Notes under the pieces: generated by a model | What the model was told of the DNA's origin: nothing | The model's input: only the letters and a program-made list of their open reading frames with translations | The model's database searches: none | From: Bacteroidota bacterium | GTDB taxonomy: Bacteria > Bacteroidota > Bacteroidia > Cytophagales > Cyclobacteriaceae | Direction of reading: 5' to 3' | Assembly (NCBI GenBank): GCA_018266055.1 | Contig: JAFDYT010000001.1 | Span: 349,301-413,300 of the forward strand | Length of the DNA: 64,000 nt | Program-made: the position numbers and the translations under genes | Shown: positions 54,199-62,994 of the stretch, in pieces | Layout of the letters: every line of letters starts with the position of its first letter | Position numbering within the stretch: position 1 is the stretch's first letter

Positions 54199-55002
54199 AT
54201 GTCTAAAATCCGAATCCTTTATGTTGCCAGTGAGATCAACCCATTTTTGCAGACCACCGAGGTAGCCGACTTTGTGCGGAAATTGCCTCAAGCCATGCAG
54301 GAAAGAGGAATGGAGATCCGCATACTGGTGCCCCGGTTTGGGCTTATCAACGAACGTAAAAATCGTTTGCACGAAGTAGTAAGGCTTTCAGGGATAAATA
54401 TTGCCGTTGGCGATGAAGAGAAGCCGCTTATTATTAAGGTGGCGTCCATTCCCAACGCGAAACTTCAGGTGTACTTTATTGACAACGAAGACTATTTCCA
54501 CCGCAAGTCGATGTTTCACGACAAGGAAAATAAATTCTTTGAAGACAACGACGAGCGCGCGATATTCTTCTGCAAAGGCGTAATTGAAACCGTAAAGAAA
54601 TTGGGCTGGGGCCCGGACATCGTTCATTGCAACGATTGGATTACGAGCTTCATTCCGTTGTATTTGAAGACGACGTACAAAAACGATCCGCTCTTTAAGA
54701 ATTCAAAATCCGTTTTCACTATTTACAACAACAGCTTTTCGCACAAATTCAAAGGCGACTTGATGGGCAAGGTGCGCATGCTGGATATTGAAGATAATAT
54801 GTTGGGTCATTTGAAGACGGCTGACTACGAAGGCTTCATCAAGCTTGGTGCACAGTGGGCCGATGTAGTAAACGTAGCTGGCGATGGAAAAAAACTCGAA
54901 GGTCTCGTGAAGAAAATCAAAGAGAAAAAAGTCTCCAATATTGAAACAGACAACGACTACACCGAGTCATTTTATAACCTCTACACCGAATTGGTAGGGT
55001 AA
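54199..55002 (+). CDS. Single-domain glycogen/starch synthase-like (GT5 N-terminal) protein
   Basis: A 267-residue protein matching only the N-terminal Rossmann half of GT5 glycogen synthases: MSKIRILYVASEINPF, AMQERGMEIRILVPRFG, DERAIFFCKGVIETVKKLGW, PDIVHCNDWITSFIPLYLK and VFTIYNNSFSHKFKG. Where GT5 enzymes have KTGGL-x-DVVG, this one reads QTTEVADFVRK, so the ADP-glucose-contacting Lys and the Gly pair are absent. The whole C-terminal nucleotide-sugar-binding domain is also missing, and a short Lys-rich tail (KKIKEKKVSNIE) ends the protein. Catalysis as a normal glycogen synthase is unlikely; binding or regulation is inferred. A terminator separates it from glmS. Confidence 0.85.
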   Translation: MSKIRILYVASEINPFLQTTEVADFVRKLPQAMQERGMEIRILVPRFGLINERKNRLHEVVRLSGINIAVGDEEKPLIIKVASIPNAKLQVYFIDNEDYFHRKSMFHDKENKFFEDNDERAIFFCKGVIETVKKLGWGPDIVHCNDWITSFIPLYLKTTYKNDPLFKNSKSVFTIYNNSFSHKFKGDLMGKVRMLDIEDNMLGHLKTADYEGFIKLGAQWADVVNVAGDGKKLEGLVKKIKEKKVSNIETDNDYTESFYNLYTELVG

Positions 55003-55025
55003 TTATTCCAAAAAATCGATTGCAG

Positions 55026-55058
55026 AAGTCAGGTGCGGATATTCCGTCCTGACTTTTT
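55026..55058 (+). terminator. Terminator between the GT5-like gene and glmS
   Basis: AAGTCAGG / CCTGACTT (55026-55033 and 55048-55055) with an inner CGGA/TCCG stem is followed by TTT. Confidence 0.85.
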
Positions 55059-55065
55059 ACTTTTG
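55058..55065 (+). promoter_or_regulatory. -7 element TACTTTTG before glmS
   Basis: TACTTTTG begins in the T-run of the preceding terminator, 30 bases before the glmS ATG. No glmS ribozyme was recognised; the leader is too short for one. Confidence 0.55.
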
Positions 55066-55095
55066 TATCAGTTCGAAACTTTATCCGATAATTTT

Positions 55096-56931
55096 ATGTG
55101 TGGAATTGTAGCGTATGTGGGTCACCGCCAGGCGAGTGATATCATCATCAAAGGGCTGAAACGATTGGAGTATCGCGGATACGACAGCGCGGGTATTGCC
55201 TTACTCAATGGCGGCCTCAACGTGTATAAAAAGAAAGGAAAAGTTTCGGAGCTCGAAGCGTTCATTCAGGGGCAAAACCTTAACAGTCCCATCGGGATGG
55301 GTCACACGCGCTGGGCTACCCACGGCGAACCCAATGACGAAAATGCGCATCCGCATTACTCCGCCACCAAAAAACTGGCGATCATTCACAACGGTATTAT
55401 TGAAAACTACAGCGCTCTGAAGCAAGACTTGCTGCGCAAAGGCCACCGGTTTGAAAGCGAAACGGATACGGAAGTATTCATCCACTTCATAGAAGATATA
55501 AAAGACAATGAGCGCTGTTCGCTCGACGAAGCCGTGCGACTTGCTTTAACAAAAGTAATCGGCGCGTATGCCATTGTGGTGATGTCGTTGGAAGATCCCG
55601 AATTGCTCATCGCGGCCCGTAAGGGAAGTCCGTTGGTAGTAGGTGTTGGGCGCAACGAGTTTTTTATGGCTTCTGATGCTACACCAATCATTGAATACAC
55701 CAACGAAGTGGTTTATCTCAACGATCAGGAAATCGCCATTGTGAATCACGGCAAGCTGACCATCAAGAACACCGCCAATCTTCCTCTTACACCTTACGTA
55801 CAGACGGTGGACCTTGAACTGGAGGCGATTGAAAAAGGAGGCTTCGAACATTTCATGCTCAAAGAAATTTTCGAGCAAACCAAATCGATAAGAGATTGTA
55901 TGCGCGGTCGTCTCGATAGCAACTCCGGCCGCCTGACTCTTGGCGGATTGCGCGAGTACATCAACAAGCTGGTGAATGCCGATCGGATTTTGATCGTAGC
56001 CTGTGGCACGTCGTGGCATGCCGGCCTTGTAGCCGAATATTTCTTTGAAGAGTTTTGTCGCATTCCGGTAGAAGTAGAATATGCGTCTGAGTTCCGGTAT
56101 CGCAATCCGATCATTCGCGAAGGCGATGTAGTGATCGCGATCTCACAATCTGGAGAGACTGCCGATACACTTGCCGCTATTGAACTTGCGAAGTCGAGAG
56201 GAGCGATCATTTTTGGTGTGTGTAATGTAGTAGGCTCGTCTATCCCGCGCGCTACGCATGCGGGCGCATACACGCACGCCGGTCCGGAGATTGGCGTGGC
56301 CAGTACCAAAGCATTCACGGCACAACTTACGGTGCTCAACATGATTGCCTTGATTGTGGCGCAGAAAAAAGGAACTATCACCGAGCAGAAATTTCATGAA
56401 GTGTTGGTGGAGATGGAAAACATTCCCGCCAAGGTGGAAAAGGCATTGAAGCTTAACGCACAAATTCAGATCATCGCGAATGAGTTTAAAAATGCTACCA
56501 ATTTCATTTACCTCGGCCGCGGTTATAATTTCCCCGTGGCGCTGGAAGGCGCCCTTAAACTAAAAGAGATTTCGTACATCCATGCCGAAGGATATCCCGC
56601 CGCAGAGATGAAGCACGGACCGATTGCACTGATTGACGAAGAAATGCCGGTGGTGTTCATCGCCACGAAAGATGCTTCGTATGAGAAAGTGGTATCGAAT
56701 ATTCAGGAAGTAAAGGCGCGCAAAGGCAGAGTGATTTCGATTGTGACCGAAGGCGATGTGTTGATTCCTAAAATGTCGGAGTTTGTGATCGAGGTTCCCG
56801 CTACACTTGATCCGCTGATGCCATTGATTTCGGTAGTTCCGCTACAACTACTTTCGTATCACATTGCGGTGATGCGCGGTTGCAACGTCGATCAACCAAG
56901 AAACCTGGCGAAGTCAGTGACCGTGGAATAG
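55096..56931 (+). CDS. glmS: Glutamine-fructose-6-phosphate aminotransferase (isomerizing)
   Basis: Makes glucosamine 6-phosphate, the first step to UDP-GlcNAc for peptidoglycan and lipid A. The 611 residues start at ATG 55096, since Cys2 must follow the initiator Met as nucleophile (MCGIVAYVGHRQA); the open frame upstream is ignored. The glutaminase domain (about 1-225) has GHTRWATHG. Two SIS domains follow: ACGTSWHAGLVAEYFFEE, AISQSGETADTLAAIELAK and STKAFTAQL, then GRGYNFPVALEGALKLKEIS and EGYPAAEMKHGPIALID. The end, QPRNLAKSVTVE, is conserved. Confidence 0.98.
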   Translation: MCGIVAYVGHRQASDIIIKGLKRLEYRGYDSAGIALLNGGLNVYKKKGKVSELEAFIQGQNLNSPIGMGHTRWATHGEPNDENAHPHYSATKKLAIIHNGIIENYSALKQDLLRKGHRFESETDTEVFIHFIEDIKDNERCSLDEAVRLALTKVIGAYAIVVMSLEDPELLIAARKGSPLVVGVGRNEFFMASDATPIIEYTNEVVYLNDQEIAIVNHGKLTIKNTANLPLTPYVQTVDLELEAIEKGGFEHFMLKEIFEQTKSIRDCMRGRLDSNSGRLTLGGLREYINKLVNADRILIVACGTSWHAGLVAEYFFEEFCRIPVEVEYASEFRYRNPIIREGDVVIAISQSGETADTLAAIELAKSRGAIIFGVCNVVGSSIPRATHAGAYTHAGPEIGVASTKAFTAQLTVLNMIALIVAQKKGTITEQKFHEVLVEMENIPAKVEKALKLNAQIQIIANEFKNATNFIYLGRGYNFPVALEGALKLKEISYIHAEGYPAAEMKHGPIALIDEEMPVVFIATKDASYEKVVSNIQEVKARKGRVISIVTEGDVLIPKMSEFVIEVPATLDPLMPLISVVPLQLLSYHIAVMRGCNVDQPRNLAKSVTVE

Positions 56932-57236
56932 ACCCGTATCTTGAAAACGGTGTCGTTGAATAATAAAACTGTAGACTAGAGTTTGCTTCTTCTTTTTGGC
57001 TCGCCAATCAATTAATCATTTTAATTGAAGAAAGAATTCTTTCCTATACCAACTTTCTTTGTAAAACATATTTCCTCAATCTCTTCTTTAGAGAATTTGC
57101 CTGGTCCTAAAAGACAATCAGGCATTTCATCTGATTTTTTCATAAACCTGCTGCTTCGCTGAAGTAAATCTCGACGATTTGCCTCTTGTGGTAGCTTTCT
57201 TAACCGTGATGCCTCGTAAATAAATGTCGATGATAC

Positions 57237-57254
57237 ACTTAAATTAGCATAAGT
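57237..57254. promoter_or_regulatory. Candidate AraR operator before araB
   Basis: ACTTA (57237-57241) and TAAGT (57250-57254) form an inverted repeat with 8 bases between, immediately upstream of the -7 element, and a further ACTTA occurs at 57266-57270. The position suits a repressor site for the AraR encoded at 62995. I cannot confirm the consensus from memory. Confidence 0.4.
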
Positions 57255-57257
57255 ATA

Positions 57258-57265
57258 TATATTTG
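57258..57265 (+). promoter_or_regulatory. -7 element TATATTTG of the arabinose operon
   Basis: TATATTTG matches TAnnTTTG, 19 bases before the araB ATG. No -33 match is visible at 20 bases, which fits a regulated promoter. Confidence 0.55.
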
Positions 57266-57284
57266 ACTTATAAAGAGAAATCCA

Positions 57285-58979
57285 ATGGCGCAAAAGTCCT
57301 TTGTAATTGGTGTTGATTACGGTACTGATTCCGTGCGATCAATTATTGTTGATGCTAAGAATGGAGAGGAAATTTCTTCCTCGGTATTTTTCTATAAACG
57401 ATGGCGTGATGGATTGTTTTGCAACCCTGGGAAAAATCAATTTCGACAACACCCATTGGATTATATCGAAGGTCTTGAGTTTACCATAAGAAAGTGTGTT
57501 GAAGAAGCGGGGCCGCACGTGCGAAATAACATCAAAGGAATTAGTGTGGATACTACAGGCTCTACACCCGTAGCGGTTGACAAAACAGGAACACCTTTGG
57601 CATTGACACCAGCGTTTGAAAATAATCCGAACGCCATGTTTGTTTTGTGGAAGGATCACACTTCGGTGAGGGAAGCTGCCGAGATAAACCAACATGTAGA
57701 AAAATTCGATGTTAATTATTTGCAGTATGTAGGTGGGATTTATTCCTCGGAGTGGTTCTGGGCAAAGCTGCTTCATGTTCTTCGCGAAGATGAGGGTGTT
57801 CGAAATGCTTGTTACTCATGGGTAGAACACTGTGATTGGATCCCTTATTTGTTGACCGGAGGTAACGATGCCAGCAAAATGAAACGAGGCGTATGTTCTG
57901 CCGGTCATAAGGCACTCTGGGCAAAATCTTTTAATGGACTGCCGCCCGATGATTTTTTTTCGTCGCTTGATCCTTTGCTGAAGGGGTTTACTAAAAAACT
58001 ATTTACCGATACGTATACTTCCGACCAAGCGGTGGGTCAAATTAGTTCGGAATGGGCTACTCGTTTGGGATTGCCTTCCGACGTGCTCATTGGTGTTGGC
58101 GCGTTCGATTGTCACATGGGTGCAGTCGGTGGACAAATTGAACCTTACTTTCTCAGCAAAGTGATGGGCACCTCTACGTGCGATATGATGGTAGTGCCCA
58201 TGGATGAGATGGAAGGAAAATTGGTGAAAGGAATTTGCGGACAGGTGGAGGGTTCGATCATTCCGGGAATGATGGGTCTCGAAGCGGGTCAATCTGCTTT
58301 TGGAGATACGTATGCATGGTTTAAAAATTTGATTGCCTGGCCAACGCAAAACTTATTGCAATCCTCTTCTTTGATTTCTGCTGACGTAGCCGAAAAATTA
58401 AAGAATGAAATTTCCGACAAGATCATTTCCGAATTGAGTAAGGAAGCAGCCAAACTTCCCGTAGATGAAAACGATGAATTGGCAGTCGACTGGTTGAATG
58501 GCCGAAGGACTCCCGATGCTGATCAACTTTTGAAAGGCGCAATCTCAGGGATAAGTTTGGCAAGTGATGCGCCTCGTTTATTTAAAACTTGGGTGGAAGC
58601 TACGTGCTTTGGTGCAAAAGAAATTGTGGATCGCTTCAATGAGGAAGGAGTTCCGGTAAAAGGATTGATTGGGTTAGGCGGTGTGGCCAGGAAATCGCCA
58701 TACATCATGCAAGTGATGGCAAACGTAATGAACATGCCGATCAAGATTCATAAATCAGAACAGACGTGTGCGTTGGGTGCGGCTATGTTTGCCGCCACCG
58801 TGTGTGGCATTCATGCTAACGTAGGCGAAGCCATGAATGCCATGGGTCATGGATTTGATTTTCACTATTCGCCAGATCCGTCTGTTGTTGCAGTGTATCA
58901 AAAGAGACATTTGAAATTTAAAGAACTGGGTAGTGCGGTTGAAAAACTGGTTGACCGCAGCAAAGTAAAAGAGTCGTAA
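57285..58979 (+). CDS. araB: L-ribulokinase
   Basis: Phosphorylates L-ribulose to L-ribulose 5-phosphate. The 564 residues are an FGGY kinase: FVIGVDYGTDSVRSIIVDAK at the start, GISVDTTGSTPVAVD, MFVLWKDHTSVREA, GVGAFDCHMGAVGG, KVMGTSTCDMMV and GLIGLGGVARKSPYIMQVMA. Length and the specific CDMMVVP pattern fit ribulokinase rather than xylulokinase, and araD and araA follow directly. It is the first gene of the arabinose operon, with a predicted leader under 20 bases. Confidence 0.97.
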   Translation: MAQKSFVIGVDYGTDSVRSIIVDAKNGEEISSSVFFYKRWRDGLFCNPGKNQFRQHPLDYIEGLEFTIRKCVEEAGPHVRNNIKGISVDTTGSTPVAVDKTGTPLALTPAFENNPNAMFVLWKDHTSVREAAEINQHVEKFDVNYLQYVGGIYSSEWFWAKLLHVLREDEGVRNACYSWVEHCDWIPYLLTGGNDASKMKRGVCSAGHKALWAKSFNGLPPDDFFSSLDPLLKGFTKKLFTDTYTSDQAVGQISSEWATRLGLPSDVLIGVGAFDCHMGAVGGQIEPYFLSKVMGTSTCDMMVVPMDEMEGKLVKGICGQVEGSIIPGMMGLEAGQSAFGDTYAWFKNLIAWPTQNLLQSSSLISADVAEKLKNEISDKIISELSKEAAKLPVDENDELAVDWLNGRRTPDADQLLKGAISGISLASDAPRLFKTWVEATCFGAKEIVDRFNEEGVPVKGLIGLGGVARKSPYIMQVMANVMNMPIKIHKSEQTCALGAAMFAATVCGIHANVGEAMNAMGHGFDFHYSPDPSVVAVYQKRHLKFKELGSAVEKLVDRSKVKES

Positions 58980-58999
58980 AATTCATAATTGAATTCATC

Positions 59000-59704
59000 A
59001 TGCAGCACGATAAATACATTTCAATACGCGAAGCGGCGTACAAAGCCAACATGCAATTGCCGAAGTTAGGCCTTGTCTTATTTACGTTTGGCAACGCAAG
59101 TGCGGCCGATCATCAGCTGGGTGTTTTCGCCATTAAGCCAAGTGGTGTGCCGTACGAAGATCTTTCGCCTGAGAAAATGGTGATCGTTGATTTTGATGGG
59201 AAGACGATTGATGGAAAACTGCACCCGTCTTCAGACACTAAAACACATGCGGTGCTTTACAAGCATTGGCCGAAAGTAGGAGGCATCGTTCACACGCATT
59301 CTACGTATGCCACGGCATGGGCACAGACACAATTGGATATCCCCATTTTCGGAACTACCCATGCCGACCATAACACGGTAGATATCCCGTGTGCTCCGCC
59401 GATGACCGATGAAATGATTCGCGGAGATTACGAACATCAAACTGGCTTTCAGATCATGAATTGCCTCAGCGAGAAAAAGCTTAGCTATGAAGAAGTAGAG
59501 ATGATTTTGGTGGGCAATCACGCTCCGTTCACGTGGGGCAAAACATGTGACAAAGCGGTGTACAACAGTGCGGTATTAGAGTCCATTGCCGAGATGGCAT
59601 TTCTCACGAAGCAAATAAGACCCGATGCACCGCGGCTGAAAGACTCGTTGATTAAAAAACATTTTGAACGGAAGCATGGCCCTGATTCTTATTATGGACA
59701 ATGA
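59000..59704 (+). CDS. araD: L-ribulose-5-phosphate 4-epimerase
   Basis: Converts L-ribulose 5-phosphate to D-xylulose 5-phosphate, feeding the pentose phosphate pathway. The 234 residues are a class II aldolase-fold enzyme with zinc-binding His: GGIVHTHSTYATAWAQ (two His), FGTTHADHN and LVGNHAPFTWGK (His). LVLFTFGNASAADH and AIKPSGVPYEDLSPE are the substrate phosphate and active-site regions. It lies 20 bases after araB and 27 bases before araA. Confidence 0.97.
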   Translation: MQHDKYISIREAAYKANMQLPKLGLVLFTFGNASAADHQLGVFAIKPSGVPYEDLSPEKMVIVDFDGKTIDGKLHPSSDTKTHAVLYKHWPKVGGIVHTHSTYATAWAQTQLDIPIFGTTHADHNTVDIPCAPPMTDEMIRGDYEHQTGFQIMNCLSEKKLSYEEVEMILVGNHAPFTWGKTCDKAVYNSAVLESIAEMAFLTKQIRPDAPRLKDSLIKKHFERKHGPDSYYGQ

Positions 59705-59731
59705 TTCTCAAACACTTTAATTAGAAATAAA

Positions 59732-61222
59732 ATGATTGATCTTAAAAAATTAGAAGTCTGGTTTGTAACCGGTAGTCAGTTTTTATATGGAGAAGAAACG
59801 CTTAAACAAGTGGCGGCAAATTCTCAGCAAATTGTAAAAGAATTTGAAGCATCAGCACATATTCCGGTAAGCGTAATTTTTAAGCCGGTGTTGAAGACTC
59901 CCGAAGAAATTTACCAGTTGTGTCAGGAGGCAAACAGCGCTAAAAATTGCATCGGTATTGTCGCATGGATGCACACGTTCTCTCCGGCAAAAATGTGGAT
60001 TGGTGGATTGAAGATTTTAACTAAGCCTTTACTCCATTTGCATACACAGTTTAACCGCGACATTCCGTGGAAGGATATCGACATGGATTTTATGAATCTC
60101 AATCAAAGCGCACACGGTGATCGCGAGTTTGGTTTCATCATGACGCGCATGAGATTAAACCGCAAAGTGGTAGTGGGTCATTGGAAAGACACGAATGTGC
60201 AAGAGCGACTGAATGCGTGGATGCGCGCCGCAGCGGGTTGGCACGATTGGCAAGGCGGAAAGTTTTGTCGGTTTGGTGATAACATGCGCCAGGTGGCCGT
60301 GACAGACGGAGACAAAGTAGAAGCTGAAATGAAGTTCGGCTATTCAGTCAATGGCTACGGCATTGGTGATCTGGTGAAGGTAGTCAATCAGGTAGCCGAT
60401 GCAGAAGTAACAAAGTTAGTGGCGGAGTATGAACAGTGTTATCACGTGGCGGCTTCTCTTCGCAAGAGTGGAGGTCAGCATAACGCGCTTCGCGAAGCAG
60501 CGAAAATAGAACTTGGGTTGCGCGCTTTTTTAGCGCAAGGAAACTTTAAAGGATTCACCGATACGTTCGAAGACCTTCACGGGCTGGAGCAACTGCCCGG
60601 TATTGCGGTGCAACGATTGATGGCCGACGGGTATGGATTTGGTGCTGAGGGCGATTGGAAAACCGCAGCACTCGTTCGCCTGATGAAAGTGATGGGAAGT
60701 GGATTGAAAGGTGGAAATTCTTTCATGGAAGATTATACCTATCATTTTGATCCGGTAAACCCCATGGTGTTGGGTGCGCACATGCTTGAAATATGCGAAT
60801 CCATTGCAGACGGAAAACCGTCGTGCGAAATTCATCCCTTAGGAATCGGGGGCAAGGCAGATCCTGTTCGCCTCGTGTTCAACACTGCCGCAGGCCGCGC
60901 TTTGAATGCGTCCATTATAGATATGGGAAATCGCTTCCGGCTTTTAGTGAATGAGGTGAATGCAGTAAAGCCCGAGCATGAGTTGCCTAAACTTCCGGTG
61001 GCGCGCGTATTGTGGAAACCCGAACCGGATATGAACACCGGGTGTGCGGCATGGATTTTAGCTGGTGGCGCACATCATACGTGCTATAGTCAGAACCTCA
61101 GCGCAGAACACCTTCAGGATTTTGCCGACATCGCCAATATTGAAATGGTTCATATCGGAAAGCATACAACCATTCCTCAATTCAAAAATGAATTACGATG
61201 GAATGAAATGTATTACCGGTAG
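59732..61222 (+). CDS. araA: L-arabinose isomerase
   Basis: Interconverts L-arabinose and L-ribulose using manganese. The 496 residues match Ara[122 protein letters not shown] and [12 protein letters not shown]-like [15 protein letters not shown]. The C-terminal [15 protein letters not shown] is intact. It is third in the operon and followed by the symporter gene. Confidence 0.98.
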   Translation: MIDLKKLEVWFVTGSQFLYGEETLKQVAANSQQIVKEFEASAHIPVSVIFKPVLKTPEEIYQLCQEANSAKNCIGIVAWMHTFSPAKMWIGGLKILTKPLLHLHTQFNRDIPWKDIDMDFMNLNQSAHGDREFGFIMTRMRLNRKVVVGHWKDTNVQERLNAWMRAAAGWHDWQGGKFCRFGDNMRQVAVTDGDKVEAEMKFGYSVNGYGIGDLVKVVNQVADAEVTKLVAEYEQCYHVAASLRKSGGQHNALREAAKIELGLRAFLAQGNFKGFTDTFEDLHGLEQLPGIAVQRLMADGYGFGAEGDWKTAALVRLMKVMGSGLKGGNSFMEDYTYHFDPVNPMVLGAHMLEICESIADGKPSCEIHPLGIGGKADPVRLVFNTAAGRALNASIIDMGNRFRLLVNEVNAVKPEHELPKLPVARVLWKPEPDMNTGCAAWILAGGAHHTCYSQNLSAEHLQDFADIANIEMVHIGKHTTIPQFKNELRWNEMYYR

Positions 61223-61269
61223 TTTTCTTTAGTTGTAGTTCACTTAAAAATCGCTAATCCAATCCTGTG

Positions 61270-62958
61270 ATGAATTCTTCCCTTGTATTGTTAGACTACG
61301 TCGTGATCATTTTTTATTTCGTGGTGGTCGCGGGTTATGGATATTGGATTTATCGACAAAAGAAAAAAGCATCTGTAGATACCAAAGATTTCTTTTTAGC
61401 CGAAGGCTCGCTCACGTGGTGGGCCATCGGTGCTTCGTTAATCGCCTCGAATATTTCGGCAGAGCAATTTATCGGCATGAGTGGCGAAGGATTTTTTGTG
61501 GGCATTGCCGTAGCCGCTTATGAGTGGATTGCCGCGATTGCGCTCATCCTTATTGCGGTGTGGTTTATTCCGATTTATTTAAAGAACAAAATCTATACGA
61601 TGCCGCAATTCCTTACCATGCGGTACAACGAAACCGTGGCGTTGATCATGGCTATCTTTTGGTTGTTTTTATATGTTTTTGTAAACCTCACGTCTATTCT
61701 TTATTTGGGCGCATTGGCTATCAACGGTTTGGTGGGAGGCGAATCGCTTCACCTCGTGATGGTTTGTCTCGCCATTTTCGCGGTGGTCATTACGCTTGGC
61801 GGAATGAAAGTGATTGGCTACACCGATGTGATTCAGGTAGGTGTGTTGATCATCGGTGGTCTTGCTACCACGTATCTGGCGCTGACCATTGTGGGCGATA
61901 AGTTTGGGTTTGGCCAAGATGCACTGGCCGGCTTCAACGTGTTGCTAAAAGATTCTCCTGAGCATTTCAAAATGATATTGAGTAAGCCGGCTGCCGATGC
62001 ACCGCAAGAGTATATCAACAAGTATCTGGTGCTGCCTGGAATCACGATGTACTTTGCCGGGCAATGGATTGTGAACCTTAATTATTGGGGATGCAACCAA
62101 TACATCATTCAGCGTGCACTTGGCGCCAACTTGCAAACCGCCAGAACAGGAATTTTGTTTGCAGGATTTATGAAGTTGATGATGCCTGTGATCGTCATGC
62201 TTCCGGGAATTGCCGCCTTCGTGTTGTATAAAAATGGACATCTTCCTCAACTCGCGGGAGGAAGTAAAGACGGAGCGTACTCTGCCATTTTAGGTTTTCT
62301 GCCCAGTGGTTTAAAAGGGCTTTCTATCGCGGCGTTAACGGCGGCCATTGTGGCATCGCTGGCGGGAAAGACAAATAGTATTTCTACCATTTTCACCTTA
62401 GATATTTATAAGAAATATTTTAAGACCAACGCGTCAGAAAAAAATATGGTGGTGGTGGGCAGGATTACCGTACTCACATCAATGATCATCGCCGTCATGT
62501 TTACGTGGGAAGATCTGCTGGGCATTGGTGGGGCAGGTGGTTTTACATTCATTCAGAAATATACCGGCTTTATCAGTCCGGGTGTTTTTGCCATGTTCAT
62601 TTTAGGTTTGTTTTGGAAAAGAACCACAGGCCTGGCCGCGATTGTCGGTGTGATTCTTGGCTTTGTGCTCTCGGTTTTCTTCAATCAATTTGCACCGGCT
62701 GTGCTTGGCAACGAGACATTATTTTACACCGCCTTTCCTACCGGTACGGGCACGTATGCCATACCCTTTCTTACTTGCATGGGCCTCTCTTTTTTATTCA
62801 CCATGGTGACCATGATTTTGATAAGCTTAGCCGGCCCGAAAGTAAATCCAAAGGCATTTGTAATGGATAAGGAATCGTTTAAGATTAATCCATCTACACT
62901 TTTTTTAATTGTGTTGACGATCCTGATACTCACGGCGCTGTATGCCAAGTTTTGGTAA
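61270..62958 (+). CDS. Sodium:solute symporter, probable arabinose uptake
   Basis: A 562-residue inner-membrane transporter of the SSS family with about 13-14 hydrophobic segments. Family motifs include FFLAEGSLTWWAIGASLIAS, SAEQFIGMSGEGF, YTMPQFLTMRYNE and WGCNQYIIQRALGA. It resembles SglT-type sugar symporters. Its place inside the arabinose locus between araA and araR makes L-arabinose the likely substrate, by inference. The frame begins GTG-ATG; ATG at 61270 is preferred. The araR gene starts 36 bases after it. Confidence 0.92.
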   Translation: MNSSLVLLDYVVIIFYFVVVAGYGYWIYRQKKKASVDTKDFFLAEGSLTWWAIGASLIASNISAEQFIGMSGEGFFVGIAVAAYEWIAAIALILIAVWFIPIYLKNKIYTMPQFLTMRYNETVALIMAIFWLFLYVFVNLTSILYLGALAINGLVGGESLHLVMVCLAIFAVVITLGGMKVIGYTDVIQVGVLIIGGLATTYLALTIVGDKFGFGQDALAGFNVLLKDSPEHFKMILSKPAADAPQEYINKYLVLPGITMYFAGQWIVNLNYWGCNQYIIQRALGANLQTARTGILFAGFMKLMMPVIVMLPGIAAFVLYKNGHLPQLAGGSKDGAYSAILGFLPSGLKGLSIAALTAAIVASLAGKTNSISTIFTLDIYKKYFKTNASEKNMVVVGRITVLTSMIIAVMFTWEDLLGIGGAGGFTFIQKYTGFISPGVFAMFILGLFWKRTTGLAAIVGVILGFVLSVFFNQFAPAVLGNETLFYTAFPTGTGTYAIPFLTCMGLSFLFTMVTMILISLAGPKVNPKAFVMDKESFKINPSTLFLIVLTILILTALYAKFW

Positions 62959-62994
62959 AACGCGGCGGTGGCACCAATTCATTGTTAGATTCAA

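Larger units (their letters stand above)
56932..57284. other. Intergenic region between glmS and araB
   Basis: About 350 bases. The first 90 bases show nothing. The minus strand from 57021 has an open frame with protein-like composition, listed separately. The last 50 bases carry the presumed araB control elements. No terminator hairpin was recognised after glmS. Confidence 0.6.
57021..57293 (-). pseudogene. Possible 3' remnant of an unknown gene
   Basis: The minus strand has a 90-codon open frame ending IGKNSFFN. Its C-terminal two thirds (RLRKLPQEANRRDLLQRSSR, PGKFSKEEIEEICFTKKVG) read like a real protein, with no long homopolymer or shadow signature. The putative N terminus runs through the araB promoter and the first three codons of araB, which is not credible for an intact gene. 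It may be the tail of a gene whose front was lost when the arabinose locus settled here, or chance. A shorter start is at 57143 (40 residues). No family was recognised. Confidence 0.3.

Noticed and set aside
55059-55095. glmS ribozyme or riboswitch
   Set aside because: The leader after the terminator and -7 element is about 30 bases, too short, and no pseudoknot core was seen.
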